The notes beneath the pieces are model-generated. The model did no database searches. It saw nothing but the letters and a program-made list of their open reading frames with translations, and had not been told where the DNA came from. Below are positions 13,228-16,449 of a stretch of DNA of 16,449 nt, in pieces. The position numbers and the translations under genes are program-made. Origin of the DNA: Prevotellaceae bacterium. Its GTDB lineage: Bacteria; Bacteroidota; Bacteroidia; Bacteroidales; UBA932. Every line of letters starts with the position of its first letter. Position 1 is the first letter of the stretch. The stretch lies in the NCBI GenBank assembly GCA_031287815.1, contig JAITSM010000229.1, positions 1 through 16,449 on the forward strand, in the 5' to 3' direction.

Positions 13228-13785
13228 TTATTTTTTTAAAATCAAAAACAAAAATCCGGCAAATACCGCCAGCAACACAATTGTAGGGGTATCTAACTTA
13301 TAACCGCTGTTAAATTCGTTTATTGCATAGCGATTGAGGGTGTCCTGCACTTGCCGGTTATATTCTTCCTGTTCGGACCCGGTGTAGGTGTCGTAGTAGG
13401 AGGCGTAACGGTCGATATAATCCAGTTCTTCCAGCGCGTCGGGGTTGCCGTGTTGGGCATCCCACAGCAAGGCGCGGCGCACTTGCTGGCGCAACCGTTC
13501 CGCATGGGCGGGATGCGTAAAGGGCAGGGCTGTTTGCAGCGCCAGCACGCTTTTCCGCAACGACAGCGGCTCGCGGCCTGCCATCCGGTTAAAGGCGTAT
13601 TCGTCGGCCTCCAACTCATTACTGGTTACAAGGTCTATGTGCCCGCGCTCGTGCGCGAGGATAAACCGTTGCGTGAAGTCGTCAAATTGCCGGAATACGG
13701 GGGTATTGACCGTTACCACTTCATCGTACAGGTCGGATATGGCGGGCGACGTTTCGCCGGGAATATGTTTGTAAACGATTTTCAT
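13228..13785 (-). CDS. Membrane-anchored zinc metallopeptidase-like protein
   Basis: 185 residues. HERGH (45-49) is a HExxH zinc site, preceded by FTQRFILA and followed by NELEADEYAFNRM, whose acidic residues supply a third ligand as in gluzincins. The spacing recalls M48-type or phage/toxin-system minigluzincins. The C-terminal half is charged and helical, ending in a membrane segment about 165-183 and LKK. A protease bound to a viral membrane might mature capsid proteins or act on the host envelope at entry. Substrate unknown. The core zinc motif is short, so the catalytic claim rests on the HExxH-ELEAD pair. Confidence 0.7.
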   Translation of the reverse strand: MKIVYKHIPGETSPAISDLYDEVVTVNTPVFRQFDDFTQRFILAHERGHIDLVTSNELEADEYAFNRMAGREPLSLRKSVLALQTALPFTHPAHAERLRQQVRRALLWDAQHGNPDALEELDYIDRYASYYDTYTGSEQEEYNRQVQDTLNRYAINEFNSGYKLDTPTIVLLAVFAGFLFLILKK

Positions 13786-13812
13786 ATACTGCCGTTCCCG
13801 TATCCTTCGCTC

Positions 13813-14337
13813 CTATTTCTTTTTCATCGCAAGGAAAATCACCAGTCCAACGACCGCGATGCCCACAACGGCGAGAATGACCCACAGGGCGGTGTTGCTG
13901 CTGCTGTTCGAGGAACCGCCCACCGGAACATATACAACCTGTCCGGCGGCGTTGGTCGTAGGTACGGTTTGCGGGCTTCCGTTGCCGGAAATCGCGCCCC
14001 AAATGGAGCCAAAGGCGCTCGCACCGGTTTGTATTCCTTGCATGATATAATCCCATGCCGACATACCCCCGCCGGTAGTTCCGGTTCCGGTGCCTGTTCC
14101 GGCATCCGTTCCGGTTTCCGTGCCGTCTGCGCCCACCTGCGAGCGACGGGCGTCGACAGCTATCCGCGTCAAGTCATTGAAGAATGGCTCGCCGTGCAAT
14201 TTCATGCCGGTAATCACGCCGGACACCCGTAGCGGGAGGTTCGACATGCGATATTTTGTAAACAAAGCGCGGAGGCGTTCCGCCCCCGCCGTCTTTGTCA
14301 ATTCTTTTAGTACTTCTATGGCGTATTTCTTTTGCAT
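13813..14337 (-). CDS. C-anchored protein with Gly/Thr linker
   Basis: 174 residues. Globular N-terminus (1-68, helical: YAIEVLKELTKTAGAERLRAL), a Gly-Thr linker (DGTETGTDAGTGTGTGTTGG, about 71-90), a second small domain (SAWDYIMQGIQTGASAFGSI), a Ser-rich linker (GGSSNSSSNTA) and a membrane segment 151-170 with MKKK. It directly follows the capsid candidate, separated by a spacer with inverted and 7-bp repeats. Function unknown; a membrane-to-capsid linker is a fair guess. Confidence 0.75.
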   Translation of the reverse strand: MQKKYAIEVLKELTKTAGAERLRALFTKYRMSNLPLRVSGVITGMKLHGEPFFNDLTRIAVDARRSQVGADGTETGTDAGTGTGTGTTGGGMSAWDYIMQGIQTGASAFGSIWGAISGNGSPQTVPTTNAAGQVVYVPVGGSSNSSSNTALWVILAVVGIAVVGLVIFLAMKKK

Positions 14338-14401
14338 AATATTAAGGGTTAAAAGGGTTAATGGCGCGACAGCGCAACGCTTAACCCTTAGTTCTTAACG
14401 C
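14338..14401. repeat. Spacer with inverted repeat and heptamers after capsid candidate
   Basis: TAAGGGTTAA (14343-14352) is the exact inverse of TTAACCCTTA (14381-14390). The right half also reads as heptamers CTTAACC, CTTAGTT, CTTAACG, CTTATTC (14380-14407, the last entering the gene's stop codon). As RNA this could be an attenuator or stabiliser giving more of the upstream gene's product than of later ones. Confidence 0.55.
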
Positions 14402-15157
14402 TTATTCATACTGTTTGGCGACTACGCCGGTCAGGTACTTGGTGGTGTCTTCTGCCGCTTTCTGCAACAAAAAGGCGGTGTTGTAATTCGCGCCCACCGT
14501 CCAGATGAACGACACGCGCCGGCCGGATTCAATGACCGTCGAAATCAGCGACTGGTTGCTCATTTGGAAGTTGGGAAGCGCGATGTCCGCAATCTTGTCG
14601 TTGTTTTGCGCGGCGTTTTTGTAGTTGCTGGGGTTGATACGCCCGTCGGCTAAGGTACGGTAAGGAGAGATGCTCTGCACTTCGATGATGTTTTCCAACT
14701 GCGACGCATCGTCCGACATAATTTTCAGGTGGGTGAAGCGTTGGGGGTTTAGCTTGGTAAACAGCAACAGTTCGGTGATGCCTTTCGGCTCGCCCAGCCC
14801 GGTAACGTTGTAATTAACCGTACTCACCACTTCGGAGAAGAATACGCCGTCGCCGATGATAGCGTCAAAGTCCGTGCCGCGGGCAGCATTGATAGCCGCC
14901 ACATTGGGGAAGTAGCCCGGATGCAGCACTATCTTTGCAGAACGCTGCAAGCCGTTTACGATAGTATACTTGAACGACAGGTCGCTGTTGAGTTCATCGA
15001 CCGCGCCGCCGTCCATCGCTCCGTAAAATGAAGCTTTCAGTTTGTTTTCGACCATGCGCGAAATCTTGCGCTCGTCGCCGATGGAATAACCATCGAAATG
15101 GTGGGAAAGCGTACGCCCGCCACCCATAGGGAATTGTTTTTTGAAGTTTGGATTCAT
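14402..15157 (-). CDS. Candidate major capsid protein
   Basis: 251 residues, soluble, no signal or membrane segment, strand-rich (LSFKYTIVNGLQRSAKIVLHPG, TVNYNVTGLGEPKGITELLLF, RRVSFIWTVGANYNTAFLL). It is the first large gene after the operon's promoter and the only sizeable soluble protein among membrane-anchored ones; a possible hairpin attenuator follows it. The length is close to the small double-jelly-roll capsid protein of PM2 (about 270 residues). I do not recognise its sequence, and a single jelly roll or a non-capsid virion protein remains possible. Confidence 0.5.
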   Translation of the reverse strand: MNPNFKKQFPMGGGRTLSHHFDGYSIGDERKISRMVENKLKASFYGAMDGGAVDELNSDLSFKYTIVNGLQRSAKIVLHPGYFPNVAAINAARGTDFDAIIGDGVFFSEVVSTVNYNVTGLGEPKGITELLLFTKLNPQRFTHLKIMSDDASQLENIIEVQSISPYRTLADGRINPSNYKNAAQNNDKIADIALPNFQMSNQSLISTVIESGRRVSFIWTVGANYNTAFLLQKAAEDTTKYLTGVVAKQYE

Positions 15158-15162
15158 AATGC

Positions 15163-15342
15163 TTATTTTTTGAAAGTTTTTCCGATTTTTTTCCCGAAGA
15201 AAGATTGTGTTTCGGTCGCAATTTCTTTGCCATCTTTATTGACAAATGACCGCTTAATAAAGAAAGTAGACACGATGACCACGATGATGAGCGCTATCAC
15301 CAGATAGGATACTGTTTTGGTTTGGTTTAAGAGATTGTACAT
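15163..15342 (-). CDS. Small N-anchored membrane protein, 59 residues
   Basis: ATG at 15342, stop TAA at 15165-15163, five bases before the capsid candidate's ATG. Membrane segment about 11-28 (VSYLVIALIIVVIVSTFF), then a basic polar tail ending GKKIGKTFKK. First gene of the leftward operon. Function unknown; in internal-membrane phages such proteins lie just under the capsid. Confidence 0.7.
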   Translation of the reverse strand: MYNLLNQTKTVSYLVIALIIVVIVSTFFIKRSFVNKDGKEIATETQSFFGKKIGKTFKK

Positions 15343-15512
15343 AATATATAGTTTTAAAAATTTTAGTCAAAAGAAAAACAGGTATAAAATAGGGATGAGG
15401 AACATCCAACATTTAGGTCTTTATAATATTCTTTCTCTCGCATATTTTGATAGTCTGTTTTCAAAAAAGTAAAGGTTTTTAGCCTTTCAACGTTTTTTTT
15501 TGTTTTTTGGTA

Positions 15513-15520
15513 CAAAGGTA
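15513..15520 (-). promoter_or_regulatory. Promoter -7 box of the leftward operon
   Basis: TACCTTTG on the minus strand (15520-15513) matches TAnnTTTG exactly. No TTTG is found about 20 bases upstream. Instead the upstream half overlaps the inverted repeat and decamers, as expected of a promoter that needs an activator or is repressed. Confidence 0.6.
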
Positions 15521-15521
15521 G

Positions 15522-15559
15522 AAAGCGACGCCGGCGTGGGTGTTGCTTTGCGTCGCTTT
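15522..15559. promoter_or_regulatory. 9-bp inverted repeat, probable operator
   Basis: AAAGCGACG (15522-15530) and CGTCGCTTT (15551-15559) are exact inverses, 20 bases apart. The centres are about three helical turns apart, so a dimeric regulator could bind both. The left arm abuts the -7 box. Confidence 0.55.
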
Positions 15560-15600
15560 GTGCGCTTTTCTGTTGCTTTCTGTTGCTTTGTGCGCTTTCC
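15541..15600. repeat. Six tandem 10-bp repeats
   Basis: TGTTGCTTTG, CGTCGCTTTG, TGCGCTTTTC, TGTTGCTTTC, TGTTGCTTTG, TGCGCTTTCC in exact succession, consensus about TGTYGCTTTG. The period of one helical turn puts every copy on the same face of the DNA. Candidate operator array or replication iterons. Confidence 0.8.
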
Positions 15601-15617
15601 GGATAGGAAAAAGAAAT

Positions 15618-15644
15618 GAAAAACCCGCTCTTTCGGGGCGGGTT
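15618..15644 (-). terminator. Terminator of the toxin-antitoxin transcript
   Basis: On the minus strand AACCCGC (15644-15638) pairs with GCGGGTT (15628-15622) around a 9-base loop and is followed by a T-run. It overlaps the vapC stop codon, so it separates that unit from the structural operon. Confidence 0.85.
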
Positions 15645-16056
15645 ATTTTGCGTTGAAGATGAAGTCTAATTTTTGTCGCCGGTAGGCGGTAAATCTGTTA
15701 TCGCTGCTGATGAGCGGAATTTTTTCGGTGATGGCTTGGGCAATTATCATCCGGTCGAACGGGTCGTGATGTTCTTTCACTGGCGCCAGCCCCGCAAAGG
15801 TGAGAAGATGCTCCTTTTTGACGTAGTTAATAATCATACCGTGTTCTTCAATAAAATCAAAAATATCAGTAGCGTATTTCCATGATTTTATATGTAGTTT
15901 TTCGGTTTGTAATAGGATATAAATTTCCCAGATGCTTGCGGCACCGACATAGATACGGTTTTCGTAACTTTCAAGGATTTGTAAAATCTCTTTTGAAATT
16001 AAAGAAGGATTTGTCCGCAACCGAATAAGGATATTTGTATCAATTAAATATCGCAT
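15643..16056 (-). CDS. vapC: VapC-type PIN-domain toxin
   Basis: 137 residues. PIN ribonuclease: MRYLIDTN with Asp6, SIWEIYI with Glu44, HDPFDRMIIAQA with Asp98 and Asp101, and ISSDNRF with Asp119. These are the four acidic positions that bind the metal. Toxins of this type cleave tRNA or rRNA and slow growth until the antitoxin is restored. ATG follows the antitoxin stop by three bases. On an integrated element it would favour retention or act against competing phages. Confidence 0.92.
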   Translation of the reverse strand: MRYLIDTNILIRLRTNPSLISKEILQILESYENRIYVGAASIWEIYILLQTEKLHIKSWKYATDIFDFIEEHGMIINYVKKEHLLTFAGLAPVKEHHDPFDRMIIAQAITEKIPLISSDNRFTAYRRQKLDFIFNAK

Positions 16057-16059
16057 ATA

Positions 16060-16224
16060 CTAATTATATAGGATGGATTTATCGTAAATAATAACATCAC
16101 CTAACCCGTGTGGGTGTTCCCGCATCCATTGTCCTAATTTGGATAATTTTTTAGGTTTTTCCGCCTTGAGGGTTGCTTTGGCGGTCGTTCTTTTTACTGT
16201 TTTTTTTGTCGTTGTTGCAGCCAT
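16060..16224 (-). CDS. Antitoxin partner of VapC
   Basis: 54 residues from ATG 16224. The N-terminus is Lys/Thr/Ala-rich (MAATTTKKTVKRTTAKATLK), followed by KKLSKLGQWMREHPHGLGDV and DKSILYN. The short 'KLSKLGxWMRxxPxG' core followed by a VapC gene is, as I recall, typical of small Bacteroidota antitoxins. The start is chosen because a TACCTTTG box lies 20 bases upstream, but the same frame is open further upstream through a DUF4248-like sequence with no stop. Confidence 0.7.
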   Translation of the reverse strand: MAATTTKKTVKRTTAKATLKAEKPKKLSKLGQWMREHPHGLGDVIIYDKSILYN

Positions 16225-16449
16225 GATGTTAAATGGTTTTTTTACAAAGGTAAAGGATTTTTTTGAAATAGTAAAGAAAATATTTATCCTTCGACAATCA
16301 CCCTCCCTGTCCACCAAGAACCGGTATTGTGCGGGCGAGAGTATTTTTTGCGTCTTCCGGTAGCCCATCGCCGCGAGTTCGTCAAGGTAGCGAACATTCA
16401 AATACTGCCGGAAAGCCGTTGCCGACAGACCCGACTTTATGCGTAATTC
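16225..16449 (-). CDS. DUF4248-like protein, C-terminal part, open into the antitoxin
   Basis: From the right edge the minus strand reads ELRIKSGLSATAFRQYLNVR, then YLDELAAMGYRKTQKILSPA and QYRFLVDREGD. The 'L..LG/MGYRK.qkiLsp.Q...lv...Gd' pattern fits DUF4248, a small domain common in Bacteroidales prophages and integrated elements. Such proteins usually end just after this point, but here the frame runs on (CRRINIFFTISKKSFTF...) straight into the antitoxin. Either the stop has been lost or the two are one fusion. The A/T-rich join reads like former intergenic DNA. Confidence 0.55.
16245..16252 (-). promoter_or_regulatory. Promoter -7 box of the toxin-antitoxin pair
   Basis: TACCTTTG (16252-16245, minus strand) is an exact TAnnTTTG match 20 bases before the antitoxin ATG. 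The upstream TTTG is only approximated (TTTAC near 16275-16271). Confidence 0.65.

Larger units (their letters stand above)
15343..15642. promoter_or_regulatory. Control region of the leftward operon
   Basis: 300 bases without a clear gene. From right to left: the vapC terminator, six tandem decamers, a 9-bp inverted repeat flanking the inner decamer, a TACCTTTG -7 box, and then an A/T-rich leader of about 165 bases to the first ATG. A 26-codon frame (15443-15363 minus) starts in the leader but has no supporting features. A small hairpin, AAAGG/CCTTT, is at about 15471-15487. Confidence 0.6.

Noticed and set aside
13351..14232. 293-codon plus-strand frame
   Set aside because: Long only because the opposite strand is G/C-rich coding sequence of two packed genes (13228 and 13813); codon pattern and context support the minus strand.
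15363..15443. 26-codon minus-strand frame in the operon leader
   Set aside because: No coupling to a neighbour, no membrane or domain pattern; a chance frame cannot be excluded, so not called.
15541..15600. Tandem decamers as a CRISPR array
   Set aside because: Units are 10 bp with no spacers between them and no cas genes are present.

Overview
The window comes from a Bacteroidota (probably Bacteroidales) chromosome. Three things point there: a PorP/SprF-type outer-membrane gene, promoters of the Bacteroidota form (TTTG, 19-21 bases, TAnnTTTG) in front of phoA and the initiator tRNA, and almost no Shine-Dalgarno sequences. Positions 1-4000 are ordinary host chromosome: the start of a secreted protein gene (minus strand), an alkaline phosphatase lipoprotein, a strong bidirectional terminator, an initiator tRNA-fMet, a PorP/SprF-like protein, RNase HII and tRNA-Ser(GCU).

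From the 3' end of tRNA-Ser to the right edge lies what looks like one integrated element, and its right end is outside the window. A tyrosine recombinase sits next to the tRNA on the plus strand. Facing it is a tightly packed leftward operon of about 23 genes (5292-15342). These include a soluble 251-residue protein that is the best capsid candidate, and about 13 small proteins with one or two membrane segments, most with a lysine-rich tail. There is also a membrane-anchored HExxH metallopeptidase, a lytic transglycosylase with an EF-hand, an N-terminally anchored peptidoglycan-binding protein and a membrane-anchored annexin-like protein. The operon ends with a fibre with Cys-rich repeats, a protein whose C-terminal part resembles a DNA sliding clamp, and a tiny lipoprotein. 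No terminase, portal, tape measure, sheath or tail gene is present. My reading is a tailless phage with an internal membrane (in the manner of PM2, PRD1 or FLiP), integrated as a provirus. This is inference from gene content and architecture, not from recognised capsid homology.

The operon is read from a control region at about 15500-15600 that holds six tandem decamers, a 9-bp inverted repeat and a TAnnTTTG box. Beyond it, also on the minus strand, is a VapBC-type toxin-antitoxin pair with its own promoter and terminator. A reading frame resembling DUF4248 runs in from the right edge and continues without a stop into the antitoxin. Several spacers inside the element hold short runs of 7-bp tandem repeats. 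At least six genes (17, 27, 37, 43, 52 and 54 codons) are small enough to be missed by standard gene calling.
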